Made by a program: the position numbers and the translations under genes | Assembly (NCBI RefSeq): GCF_040958095.1 | Contig: NC_091219.1 | Span: 22,125,037-22,189,036, forward strand | Length of the DNA: 64,000 bases | Direction: 5' to 3' | From: Procambarus clarkii | Taxonomy: Eukaryota > Arthropoda > Malacostraca > Decapoda > Cambaridae | The notes under the pieces: generated by a model | Seen by the model: only the letters and a program-made list of their open reading frames with translations | Database searches by the model: none | Told to the model about the DNA's origin: nothing | Part shown: positions 1-14,400 of the stretch, one piece after another | How positions within the stretch are numbered: position 1 is the first letter of the stretch | How the letters are laid out: the number at the start of each line of letters is the position of its first letter

Positions 1-163
1 TAATCACTAGTAAATAACAGTTGTGAAAAACATTAATAATAAATAAATAATATTATTATAAGTTAATATTGCAATCAATATTATTAAATAGTATCTAAAT
101 ATAGTTGTGAGGAATAGTAATAAGTTATGAATAATAATCAAAAATAATCTTCGATATTGAAGA
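1..163 (+). repeat. Left inverted arm of the satellite block
   Basis: AT-rich unique-looking arm beginning TAATCACTAGTAAATAACAG and ending at TTCGATATTGAAG, where the 20-bp array begins. Read against the reverse complement of 33,049-33,207, it matches almost base for base, with a handful of substitutions and one 3-bp length difference near base 50 (left AATAATATTATT, right AATATTATT). The first array unit beyond it is slightly irregular (GAATATTGCTCAATATTG, ~162-179). Window position 1 falls inside or at the edge of the arm. Confidence 0.85.
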
Positions 164-1299
164 ATATTGCTCAATATTGAAGAATATTCTTCAATATTGA
201 AGAATATTCTTCAATATTGAAGAATATTCTTCAATATTGAAGAATAATCTTCAATATTGAAGAATATTCTTCAATATTGAAGAATATTCTTCAATATTGA
301 AGAATAATCTTCAATATTGAAGAATATTCTTCAATATTGAAGAATATTCTTCAATATTGAAGAATATTCTTCAATATTGAAGATTATTCTTCAATATTGA
401 AGAATATTCTTCAATATTGAAGAATATTCTTCAATATTGAAGAATATTCTTCAATATTGAAGAATAATCTTCAATATTGAAGAATATTCTTCAATATTGA
501 AGAATATTCTTCAATATTGAAGAATAATCTTCAATATTGAAGATTATTCTTCAATATTGAAGAATAATCTTCAATATTGAAGAATATTCTTCAATATTGA
601 ATAATAATCTTCAATATTGAAGAATATTCTTCAATATTGAATAATAATCTTCAATATTGAAGAATAATCTTCAATATTGAAGATTATTCTTCAATATTGA
701 AGAATATTCTTCAATATTGAGGAATAATCTTCAATAATATTGAAGAATATTCTTCAATATTGAAGAATATTCTTCAATATTGAAGATTATTATTCAATAT
801 TGAAGAATATTCTTCAATATTGAAGATTATTATTCAATATTGAAGAATATTCTTCAATATTGAAGATTATTCTTCAATATTGAAGAATAATCTTCAATAT
901 TGAAGATTATTCTTCAATATTGAAGAATATTCTTCAATATTGAAGAATAATCTTCAATATTATTGAAGAATATTCTTCAATATTGAGGAATATTCTTCAA
1001 TATTATTGAAGATTATTCTTCAATATTGAAGAATATTCTTCAATATTGAAGAATATTCTTCAATATTATTGAAGATTATTCCTCAATATTGAAGAATATT
1101 CTTCAATATTGAAGAATAATCTTCAATATTGAAGATTATTCTTCAATATTGAAGAATAATCTTCAATATTGAAGAATATTCTTCAATAATATTGAAGAAT
1201 ATTCCTCAATATTGAAGAATATTCTTCAATATTATTGAAGAATAATCCTCAATATTGAAGAATATTCTTCAATAATATTGAAGAATATTATTCAATATT

Positions 1300-4200
1300 G
1301 AAGAATATTCTTCAATATTGAAGAATATTCTTCAATATTGAAGAATATTCTTCAATATTGAGGAATAATCTTCAATAATATTGAAGAATATTCTTCAATA
1401 TTGAAGAATATTCTTCAATATTGAAGATTATTATTCAATATTGAAGAATATTCTTCAATATTGAAGATTAATCTTCAATATTGAAGAATAATCTTCAATA
1501 TTGAAGATTATTCCTCAATATTGAAGAATATTCTTCAATATTGAAGAATAATCTTCAATATTGAAGATTATTCTTCAATATTGAAGAATAATCTTCAATA
1601 TTGAAGAATATTCTTCAATAATATTGAAGAATATTATTCAATATTGAAGAATATTCTTCAATATTGAAGAATATTCTTCAATATTGAAGAATATTCTTCA
1701 ATATTGAGGAATAATCTTCAATAATATTGAAGAATATTCTTCAATATTGAAGAATATTCTTCAATATTGAAGATTATTATTCAATATTGAAGAATATTCT
1801 TCAATATTGAAGATTAATCTTCAATATTGAAGATTAATCTTCAATATTGAATAATAATCTTCAATATTGAAGAATATTCTTCAATAATATTGAAGATTAA
1901 TCTTCAATATTGAATAATAATCTTCAATATTGAAGATTATTCTTCAATATTGAAGAATATTCTTCAATATTGAAGAATATTGAATAATTATTCAATATTG
2001 AAGATTATTCTTCAATATTGAAGAATAATCTTCAATATTATTGAAGAATATTCCTCAATATTGAAGATTATTCTTCAATATTGAAGAATAATCTTCAATA
2101 TTGAAGAATAATCTTCAATATTGAAGAATATTCTTCAATATTGAAGAATATTCTTCAATATTATTGAAGATTATTCTTCAATATTGAAGAATATTCTTCA
2201 ATATTGAAGAATATTATTCAATATTGAAGAATATTCTTCAATATTGAAGAATAATCTTCAATAATATTGAAGAATATTCTTCAATAATATTGAAGAATAT
2301 TCTTCAATATTGAAGAATATTCTTCAATATTGAAGAATAATCTTCAATATTGAAGATTATTCTTCAATATTGAAGATTATTCTTCAATATTGAAGAATAT
2401 TATTCAATATTGAAGAATAATCTTCAATATTGAAGATTATTCTTCAATATTGAAGAATATTCTTCAATATTGAAGATTATTCTTCAATATTGAAGAATAT
2501 TCTTCAATATTGAAGAATAATCTTCAATATTGAAGATTATTCTTCAATATTGAAGAATATTCTTCAATATTGAAGATTATTCTTCAATATTGAAGAATAT
2601 TCTTCAATATTGAAGAATAATCTTCAATATTGAAGATTATTCTTCAATATTGAAGAATATTCTTCAATATTGAAGATTATTCTTCAATATTGAAGAATAT
2701 TATTCAATATTGAAGAATAATCTTCAATATTGAAGATTATTCTTCAATATTATTGAAGAATAATCTTCAATAATATTGAAGAATATTCTTCAATATTGAA
2801 GATTATTCTTCAATATTGAAGATTATTCTTCAATATTGAAGATTGAAGAATATTCTTCAATATTGAAGATTATTCGTCAATATTGAAGAATAATCTTCAA
2901 TATTGAAGAATAATCTTCAATATTGAACAATATTCTTCAATATTATTGAAGATTATTCTTCAATATTGAAGAATATTCTTCAATATTGAAGAATAATCTT
3001 CAATAATATTGAAGAATAATCTTCAATATTGAAGAATATTCTTCAATATTGAAGAATAATCTTCAATAATATTGAAGAATAATCTTCAATATTGAAGATT
3101 ATTCTTCAATATTGAATAATATTCTTCAATATTATTGAAGATTATTCTTCAATATTGAAGAATATTCTTCAATATTGAAGAATATTCTTCAATATTGAAT
3201 AATATTCTTCAATATTGAAGAATATTCTTCAATAATATTGAAGAATATTCTTCAATATTGAAGAATATTCTTCAATATTGAAGATTAATCTTCAATATTG
3301 AAGAATAATCTTCAATATTGAGGAATATTCTTCAATATTGAGGAATATTCTTCAATATTGAAGAATAATCTTCAATAATATTGAAGAATATTCTTCAATA
3401 TTGAAGAATATTCTTCAATAATATTGAAGAATATTCTTCAATATTGAAGATTATTCTTCAATATTATTGAAGATTATTCTTCAATATTGAAGAATATTCT
3501 TCAATATTGAAGAATATTCTTCAATATTGAAGATTATTCTTCAATATTATTGAAGAATATTCTTCAATATTATTGAAGATTATTCTTCAATATTGAAGAA
3601 TATTCTTCAATATTGAAGATTATTCTTCAATATTATGAAGAATATTCTTCAATTATGAAGAATATTATTCAATATTGAAGAATATTCTTCAATATTGAAG
3701 AATATTCTTCAATATTGAATAATATTCTTCAATATTGAATAATATTCTTCAATATTGAAGAATATTCTTCAATATTGAAGAATAATCTTCAATATTGAAG
3801 ATTATTCTTCAATATTATTGAAGATTATTCTTCAATATTATTGAAGAATATTCTTCAATATTATTGAAGAATATTCTTCAATATTGAAGAATATTATTCA
3901 ATATTATTCTTCAATATTGAAGAATAATCTTCAATATTGAAGATTATTCTTCAATATTATTGAAGATTATTCTTCAATATTATTGAAGAATATTCTTCAA
4001 TATTATTGAAGAATATTCTTCAATATTATTGAAGAATATTCTTCAATATTGAAGAATATTCTCCAATATTGAAGAATATTATTCAATATTATTCTTCAAT
4101 ATTGAAGAATATTCTTCAATATTGAAGATTATTCTTCAATATTATTGAAGAATAATCTTCAATATTGAACAATATTATTCAATATTGAAGAATATTCTTC

Positions 4201-7200
4201 AATATTGAAGAATATTATTCAATATTGAAGAATATTCTCCAATATTGAAGAATATTCTTCAATATTCTTCAATATTGAAGAATATTCTTCAATATTGAAG
4301 AATAATCTTCAATAATATTGAAGAATATTATTCAATATTGAAGAATAATCTTCAATATTGAATAATAATCTTCAATATTGAAGAATATTCTTCAATATTG
4401 AAGAATATTCTTCAATATTGAAGAATATTCTTCAATATTGAAGAATAATCTTCAATATTGAGGAATATTCTTCAATATTGAAGAATAATCTTCAATAATA
4501 TTGAAGAATATTCTTCAATATTGAAGAATATTCTTCAATATTGAAGAATAATCTTCAATATTGAGGAATATTCTTCAATATTGAAGAATAATCTTCAATA
4601 ATATTGAAGAATATTATTCAATATTGAAGAATAATCTTCAATATTGAAGATTATTCTTCAATATTATTGAAGATTATTCTTCAATATTGAATAATAATCT
4701 TCAATAATATTGAAGATTAATCTTCAATATTGAATAATAATCTTCAATATTGAAGATTATTCTTCAATATTGAAGAATATTCTTCAATATTGAAGAATAA
4801 TCTTCAATAATATTGAAGAATATTCTTCAATATTGAAGAATATTATTCAATATTGAAGAATATTCTTCAATATTGAAGAATATTATTCAATATTATTCTT
4901 CAATATTGAAGAATAATCTTCAATAATGAAGATTATTCTTCAATATTATTGAAGATTATTCTTCAATATTATTGAAGAATATTCTTCAATATTGAAGAAT
5001 AATCTTCAATATTGAAGATTATTCTTCAATATTGAAGAATATTCTTCAATATTGAAGAATAATCTTCAATAATATTGAAGAATATTCTTCAATATTGAAG
5101 AATATTATTCAATATTGAAGAATATTCTTCAATATTGAAGAATATTATTCAATATTATTCTTCAATATTGAAGAATAATCTTCAATAATGAAGATTATTC
5201 TTCAATATTATTGAAGATTATTCTTCAATATTATTGAAGAATATTCTTCAATATTGAACAATATTCTTCAATATTGAAGAATATTCTTCAATATTGAAGA
5301 ATATTATTCAATATTGAAGAATATTCTCCAATATTGAAGAATATTCTTCAATATTGAAGAATATTCAATATTGAAGATAATTCTTCAATATTGAAGAATA
5401 ATCTTCAATATTGAGGAATATTCTTCAATATTGAAGAATAATCTTCAATAATATTGAAGAATATTCTTCAATATTGAAGAATATTCTTCAATATTGAAGA
5501 ATAATCTTCAATAATATTGAAGAATATTCTTCAATATTGAAGAATATTCTTCAATATTGAAGAATAATCTTCAATATTGAGGAATATTCTTCAATATTGA
5601 AGAATAATCTTCAATATTTAAGAATATTCTTCAATATTGAAGAATATTCTTCAATATTGAAGATTATTCTTCAATATTGAAGAATATTCTTCAATATTGA
5701 ATAATATTCTTCAATATTGAATAATATTCTTCAATATTGAAGAATATTCTTCAATATTGAAGATTATTCTTCAATATTGAAGAATATTATTCAATATTGA
5801 AGAATATTCTTCAATATTGAATAATAATCTTCAATATTGAAGAATAATCTTCAATATTGAAGAATATTCTTCAATATTGAAGAATATTCTTAAATATTGA
5901 AGATTATTCTTCAATATTATTGAAGAATATTCTTCAATATTGAAGAATATTCTTCAATATTGAAGAATATTCTTCAATATTGAAGATTATTCTTCAATAT
6001 TATTGAAGAATATTCTTCAATATTGAAGAATATTCTTCAATATTGAAGAATATTCTTCAATATTGAAGAATATTCTTCAATATTGAAGAATATTCTTCAA
6101 TATTGAAGAATATTCTTAAATATTGAAGATTATTCTTCAATATTATTGAAGAATATTCTTCAATATTGAATAATAATCTTCAATATTGAAGAATATTCTT
6201 CAATATTATTGAAGATTATTCTTCAATATTGAATAATATTCTTCAATATTATTGAAGATTATTCTTCAATATTGAAGAATAATCTTCAATATTGAAGATT
6301 ATTCTTCAATATTGAAGAATAATCTTCAATATTGAAGAATATTCTTCAATAATATTGAAGAATATTCCTCAATATTGAAGAATATTCTTCAATATTATTG
6401 AAGAATAATCCTCAATATTGAAGAATATTCTTCAATATTATTGAAGATTATTCTTCAATATTGAATAATATTCTTCAATATTATTGAAGATTATTCTTCA
6501 ATATTGAAGAATAATCTTCAATATTGAAGATTATTCTTCAATATTGAAGAATAATCTTCAATATTGAAGAATATTCTTCAATAATATTGAAGAATATTCC
6601 TCAATATTGAAGAATATTCTTCAATATTATTGAAGAATAATCCTCAATATTGAAGAATATTCTTCAATAATATTGAAGAATATTATTCAATATTGAAGAA
6701 TATTCTTCAATATTGAAGAATATTCTTCAATATTGAAGAATATTCTTCAATATTGAGGAATAATCTTCAATAATATTGAAGAATATTCTTCAATATTGAA
6801 GAATATTGTTCAATATTGAAGATTATTATTCAATATTGAAGAATATTCTTCAATATTGAAGATTAATCTTCAATATTGAAGAATAATCTTCAATATTGAA
6901 GATTATTCCTCAATATTGAAGAATATTCTTCAATATTGAAGAATAATCTTCAATATTGAAGATTATTCTTCAATATTGAAGAATAATCTTCAATATTGAA
7001 GAATATTCTTCAATAATATTGAAGAATATTATTCAATATTGAAGAATATTCTTCAATATTGAAGAATATTCTTCAATATTGAAGAATATTCTTCAATATT
7101 GAGGAATAATCTTCAATAATATTGAAGAATATTCTTCAATATTGAAGAATATTCTTCAATATTGAAGATTATTATTCAATATTGAAGAATATTCTTCAAT

Positions 7201-10200
7201 ATTGAAGATTAATCTTCAATATTGAAGATTAATCTTCAATATTGAATAATAATCTTCAATATTGAAGAATATTCTTCAATAATATTGAAGATTAATCTTC
7301 AATATTGAATAATAATCTTCAATATTGAAGATTATTCTTCAATATTGAAGAATATTCTTCAATATTGAAGAATATTGAATAATTATTCAATATTGAAGAT
7401 TATTCTTCAATATTGAAGAATAATCTTCAATATTATTGAAGAATATTCCTCAATATTGAAGATTATTCTTCAATATTGAAGAATAATCTTCAATATTGAA
7501 GAATATTCTTCAATATTGAAGAATATTCTTCAATATTATTGAAGATTATTCTTCAATATTGAAGAATATTCTTCAATATTGAAGAATATTATTCAATATT
7601 GAAGAATATTCTTCAATATTGAAGAATAATCTTCAATAATATTGAAGAATATTCTTCAATAATATTGAAGAATATTCTTCAATATTGAAGAATATTCTTC
7701 AATATTGAAGAATAATCTTCAATATTGAAGATTATTCTTCAATATTGAAGATTATTCTTCAATATTGAAGAATATTATTCAATATTGAAGAATAATCTTC
7801 AATATTGAAGATTATTCTTCAATATTGAAGATTATTCTTCAATATTGAAGAATATTCTTCAATATTGAAGAATAATCTTCAATATTGAAGATTATTCTTC
7901 AATATTGAAGAATATTCTTCAATATTGAAGATTATTCTTCAATATTGAAGAATATTCTTCAATATTGAAGAATAATCTTCAATATTGAAGATTATTCTTC
8001 AATATTGAAGAATATTCTTCAATATTGAAGATTATTCTTCAATATTGAAGAATATTATTCAATATTGAAGAATAATCTTCAATATTGAAGAATATTCTTC
8101 AATATTGAAGATTATTCTTCAATATTGAAGATTATTCTTCAATATTGAAGATTATTCTTCAATATTGAAGATTATTCTTCAATATTGAAGATTGAAGAAT
8201 ATTCTTCAATATTGAAGATTATTCTTCAATATTGAAGAATAATCTTCAATATTGAACAATATTCTTCAATATTATTGAAGATTATTCTTCAATATTGAAG
8301 AATATTCTTCAATATTGAAGAATAATCTTCAATATTGAAGAATATTCTTCAATATTGAAGAATAATCTTCAATAATATTGAAGAATAATCTTCAATATTG
8401 AAGATTATTCTTCAATATTGAAGAATATTCTTCAATATTGAATAATATTCTTCAATATTGAAGAATATTCTTCAATAATATTGAAGAATATTCTTCAATA
8501 TTGAAGAATATTCTTCAATATTGAAGATTAATCTTCAATATTGAAGAATAATCTTCAATATTGAGGAATATTCTTCAATATTGAGGAATATTCTTCAATA
8601 TTGAAGAATAATCTTCAATAATATTGAAGAATATTCTTCAATATTGAAGATTATTCTTCAATATTATTGAAGATTATTCTTCAATATTATTGAAGAATAT
8701 TCTTCAATATTATTGAAGATTATTCTTCAATATTGAAGAATATTCTTCAATATTGAAGATTATTCTTCAATATTATTGAAGATTATTCTTCAATATTGAA
8801 GAATATTCTTCAATATTGAAGATTATTCTTCAATATTATGAAGAATATTCTTCAATTCTGAATAATATTCTTCAATATTGAAGAATAATCTTCAATATTG
8901 AAGATTATTCTTCAATATTATTGAAGATTATTCTTCAATATTATTGAAGAATATTCTTCAATATTATTGAAGAATATTATTCAATATTGAAGAATATTAT
9001 TCAATATTATTCTTCAATATTGAAGAATAATCTTCAATATTGAAGATTATTCTTCAATATTATTGAAGATTATTCTTCAATATTATTGAAGAATATTCTT
9101 CAATATTATTGAAGAATATTCTTCAATATTATTGAAGAATATTCTTCAATATTGAAGAATATTCTCCAATATTGAAGAATATTATTCAATATTATTCTTC
9201 AATATTGAAGAATATTCTTCAATATTGAAGATTATTCTTCAATATTATTGAAGAATATTCTTCAATATTGAACAATATTATTCAATATTGAAGAATATTC
9301 TTCAATATTGAAGAATATTATTCAATATTGAAGAATATTCTCCAATATTGAAGAATATTCTTCAATATTGAAGAATATTCTTCAATATTGAAGAATAATC
9401 TTCAATATTGAAGATTATTCTTCAATATTGAATAATATTCTTCAATATTATTGAAGATTATTCTTCAATATTGAAGAATATTCTTCAATATTGAAGAATA
9501 TTCTTCAATATTGAATAATATTCTTCAATATTGAAGAATATTCTTCAATAATATTGAAGAATATTCTTCAATATTGAAGAATATTCTTCAATATTGAAGA
9601 TTAATCTTCAATATTGAAGAATAATCTTCAATATTGAGGAATATTCTTCAATATTGAGGAATATTCTTCAATATTGAAGAATAATCTTCAATAATATTGA
9701 AGAATATTCTTCAATATTGAAGAATATTCTTCAATAATATTGAAGAATATTCTTCAATATTGAAGATTATTCTTCAATATTATTGAAGATTATTCTTCAA
9801 TATTGAAGAATATTCTTCAATATTGAAGATTATTCTTCAATATTATTGAAGAATATTCTTCAATATTATTGAAGATTATTCTTCAATATTGAAGAATATT
9901 CTTCAATATTGAAGATTATTCTTCAATATTATGAAGAATATTCTTCAATTATGAAGAATATTCTTCAATTATGAAGAATATTATTCAATATTGAAGAATA
10001 TTCTTCAATATTGAAGAATATTCTTCAATATTGAATAATATTCTTCAATATTGAAGAATAATCTTCAATATTGAAGATTATTCTTCAATATTATTGAAGA
10101 TTATTCTTCAATATTATTGAAGAATATTCTTCAATATTATTGAAGAATATTCTTCAATATTGAAGAATATTATTCAATATTATTCTTCAATATTGAAGAA

Positions 10201-11400
10201 TAATCTTCAATATTGAAGATTATTCTTCAATATTATTGAAGATTATTCTTCAATATTATTGAAGAATATTCTTCAATATTATTGAAGAATATTCTTCAAT
10301 ATTATTGAAGAATATTCTTCAATATTGAAGAATATTCTCCAATATTGAAGAATATTATTCAATATTATTCTTCAATATTGAAGAATATTCTTCAATATTG
10401 AAGATTATTCTTCAATATTATTGAAGAATATTCTTCAATATTGAACAATATTATTCAATATTGAAGAATATTCTTCAATATTGAAGAATATTATTCAATA
10501 TTGAAGAATATTCTCCAATATTGAAGAATATTCTTCAATATTCTTCAATATTGAAGAATATTCTTCAATATTGAAGAATAATCTTCAATAATATTGAAGA
10601 ATATTATTCAATATTGAAGAATAATCTTCAATATTGAATAATAATCTTCAATATTGAAGAATAATCTTCAATATTGAATAATAATCTTCAATATTGAAGA
10701 ATATTCTTCAATATTGAAGAATATTCTTCAATATTGAAGAATATTCTTCAATATTGAAGAATAATCTTCAATATTGAGGAATATTCTTCAATATTGAAGA
10801 ATAATCTTCAATAATATTGAAGAATATTCTTCAATATTGAAGAATAATCTTCAATAATATTGAAGAATATTCTTCAATATTGAAGAATATTCTTCAATAT
10901 TGAAGAATAATCTTCAATATTGAGGAATATTCTTCAATATTGAAGAATAATCTTCAATAATATTGAAGAATATTATTCAATATTGAAGAATAATCTTCAA
11001 TATTGAAGATTATTCTTCAATATTGAAGAATATTATTCAATATTATTCTTCAATATTGAAGAATAATCTTCAATATTGAAGATTATTCTTCAATATTATT
11101 GAAGATTATTCTTCAATATTATTGAAGAATATTCTTCAATATTGAAGAATAATCTTCAATATTGAAGATTATTCTTCAATATTATTGAAGATTATTCTTC
11201 AATATTATTGAAGATTATTCTTCAATATTGAACAATATTCTTCAATATTGAAGAATATTCTTCAATATTGAAGAATATTATTCAATATTGAAGAATATTC
11301 TCCAATATTGAAGAATATTCTTCAATATTGAAGAATAATCTTCAATATTGAGGAATATTCTTCAATATTGAAGAATAATCTTCAATATTTAAGAATATTC
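1300..11400. repeat. Internal duplication of the array at a lag of about 5.4-5.8 kb
   Basis: Rare variants recur in the same order at this lag. TGAATAATTATTCAA is at 1,981 and 7,376 (5,395 bp apart). GATTGAAGAAT is at 2,841 and 8,190 (5,349 bp). AATATTTAAG is at 5,613 and 11,384 (5,771 bp). All recurrences are in the same orientation. The drifting lag indicates later insertions and deletions of whole 20-bp units. Boundaries are approximate, because only landmark variants were compared. Confidence 0.7.
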
Positions 11401-14400
11401 TTCAATATTGAAGAATATTCTTCAATATTGAAGATTATTCTTCAATATTGAAGAATATTCTTCAATATTGAATAATATTCTTCAATATTGAATAATATTC
11501 TTCAATATTGAAGAATATTCTTCAATATTGAAGATTATTCTTCAATATTGAAGAATATTATTCAATATTGAAGAATATTCTTCAATATTGAATAATAATC
11601 TTCAATATTGAAGAATAATCTTCAATATTGAAGAATATTCTTAAATATTGAAGATTATTCTTCAATATTATTGAAGAATATTCTTCAATATTGAAGAATA
11701 TTCTTCAATATTGAAGAATATTCTTCAATATTGAAGATTATTCTTCAATATTATTGAAGAATATTCTTCAATATTGAAGAATATTCTTCAATATTGAAGA
11801 ATATTCTTCAATATTGAAGAATATTCTTCAATATTGAAGAATATTCTTCAATATTGAAGAATATTCTTCAATATTGAAGATTATTCTTCAATATTATTGA
11901 AGAATATTCTTCAATATTGAAGAATATTCTTCAATATTGAAGAATATTCTTCAATATTGAAGAATATTCTTCAATATTGAAGAATATTATTCAATATTGA
12001 AGATTATTCTTCAATATTGAAGAATAATCTTCAATAATATTGAAGAATATTCTTCAATATTGAAGATTATTCTTCAATATTGAAGATTAATCTTCAATAT
12101 TGAATAATAATCTTCAATATTGAAGATTAATCTTCAATATTGAATAATAATCTTCAATATTGAAGAATATTCTTCAATATTATTGAAGAATATTCTTCAA
12201 TATTATTGAAGAATATTCTTCAATATTGAAGATTAATCTTCAATATTGAATAATAATCTTCAATATTGAATAATATTCTTCAATATTGAATAATATTCTT
12301 CAATATTGAAGAATATTCTTTAATATTGAATAATATTCTTCAATATTGAAGAATATTCTTCAATAATATTGAAGAATATTCTTCAATATTGAAGAATATT
12401 CTTCAATATTGAAGATTAATCTTCAATATTGAAGATTATTCTTCAATATTGAAGAATATTCTTCAATATTGAAGAATAATCTTCAATATTGAGGAATATT
12501 CTTCAATATTGAATAATATTCTTCAATATTATTGAAGATTATTCTTCAATATTGAAGATTATTCTTCAATATTGAAGAATATTATTCAATATTGAAGAAT
12601 AATCTTCAATATTGAAGATTATTCTTCAATATTATTGAAGAATATTCTTCAATATTGAAGAATATTCTTCAATATTGAAGATTATTCTTCAATATTGAAG
12701 AATATTATTAAATATTGAAGAATAATCTTCAATATTGAAGATTATTCTTCAATATTGAAGAATATTCTTCAATATTGAAGATTATTCTTCAATATTGAAG
12801 AATATTCTTCAATATTGAAGAATAATCTTCAATATTGAAGATTATTCTTCAATATTGAAGAATATTCTTCAATATTGAAGATTATTCTTCAATATTGAAG
12901 AATATTCTTCAATATTGAAGAATAATCTTCAATATTGAAGATTATTCTTCAATATTGAAGAATATTCTTCAATATTGAAGATTATTCTTCAATATTATTG
13001 AAGAATAATCTTCAATAATATTGAAGAATATTCTTCAATATTGAAGATTATTCTTCAATATTGAAGATTATTCTTCAATATTGAAGATTATTATTCAATA
13101 TTGAAGATTAATCTTCAATATTATTGAAGAATATTCTTCAATATTGAAGAATATTCTTCAATATTGAAGAATATTCTTCAATATTGAAGATTAATCTTCA
13201 ATATTGAAGAATAATCTTCAATATTGAAGATTATTCCTCAATATTGAAGAATATTCTTCAATATTGAAGAATAATCTTCAATATTGAAGATTATTCTTCA
13301 ATATTGAAGAATAATCTTCAATATTGAAGAATATTCTTCAATAATATTGAAGAATATTATTCAATATTGAAGAATATTCTTCAATATTGAAGAATATTCT
13401 TCAATATTGAAGAATATTCTTCAATATTGAGGAATAATCTTCAATAATATTGAAGAATATTCTTCAATATTGAAGAATATTCTTCAATATTGAAGATTAT
13501 TATTCAATATTGAAGAATATTCTTCAATATTGAAGATTAATCTTCAATATTGAAGATTAATCTTCAATATTGAATATTAATCTTCAATATTGAAGAATAT
13601 TCTTCAATAATATTGAAGATTAATCTTCAATATTGAATAATAATCTTCAATATTGAAGATTATTCTTCAATATTGAAGAATAATCTTCAATATTGAAGAA
13701 TATTCTTCAATAATATTGAAGAATATTATTCAATATTGAAGAATATTCTTCAATATTGAAGAATATTCTTCAATATTGAAGAATATTCTTCAATATTGAG
13801 GAATAATCTTCAATAATATTGAAGAATATTCTTCAATATTGAAGAATATTCTTCAATATTGAAGATTATTATTCAATATTGAAGAATATTCTTCAATATT
13901 GAAGATTAATCTTCAATATTGAAGATTATTCTTCAATATTGAAGATTATTCTTCAATATTGAAGAATAATCTTCAATATTATTGAAGAATATTCCTCAAT
14001 ATTGAAGATTATTCTTCAATATTGAAGAATAATCTTCAATATTGAAGAATAATCTTCAATATTGAAGAATATTCTTCAATATTGAAGAATATTCTTCAAT
14101 ATTATTGAAGATTATTCTTCAATATTGAAGAATATTCTTCAATATTGAAGAATATTATTCAATATTGAAGAATATTCTTCAATATTGAAGAATAATCTTC
14201 AATAATATTGAAGAATATTCTTCAATAATATTGAAGAATATTCTTCAATATTGAAGAATATTCTTCAATATTGAAGAATAATCTTCAATAATATTGAAGA
14301 ATAATCTTCAATATTGAAGAATATTCTTCAATATTGAAGAATAATCTTCAATAATATTGAAGAATAATCTTCAATAATATTGAAGAATAATCTTCAATAA

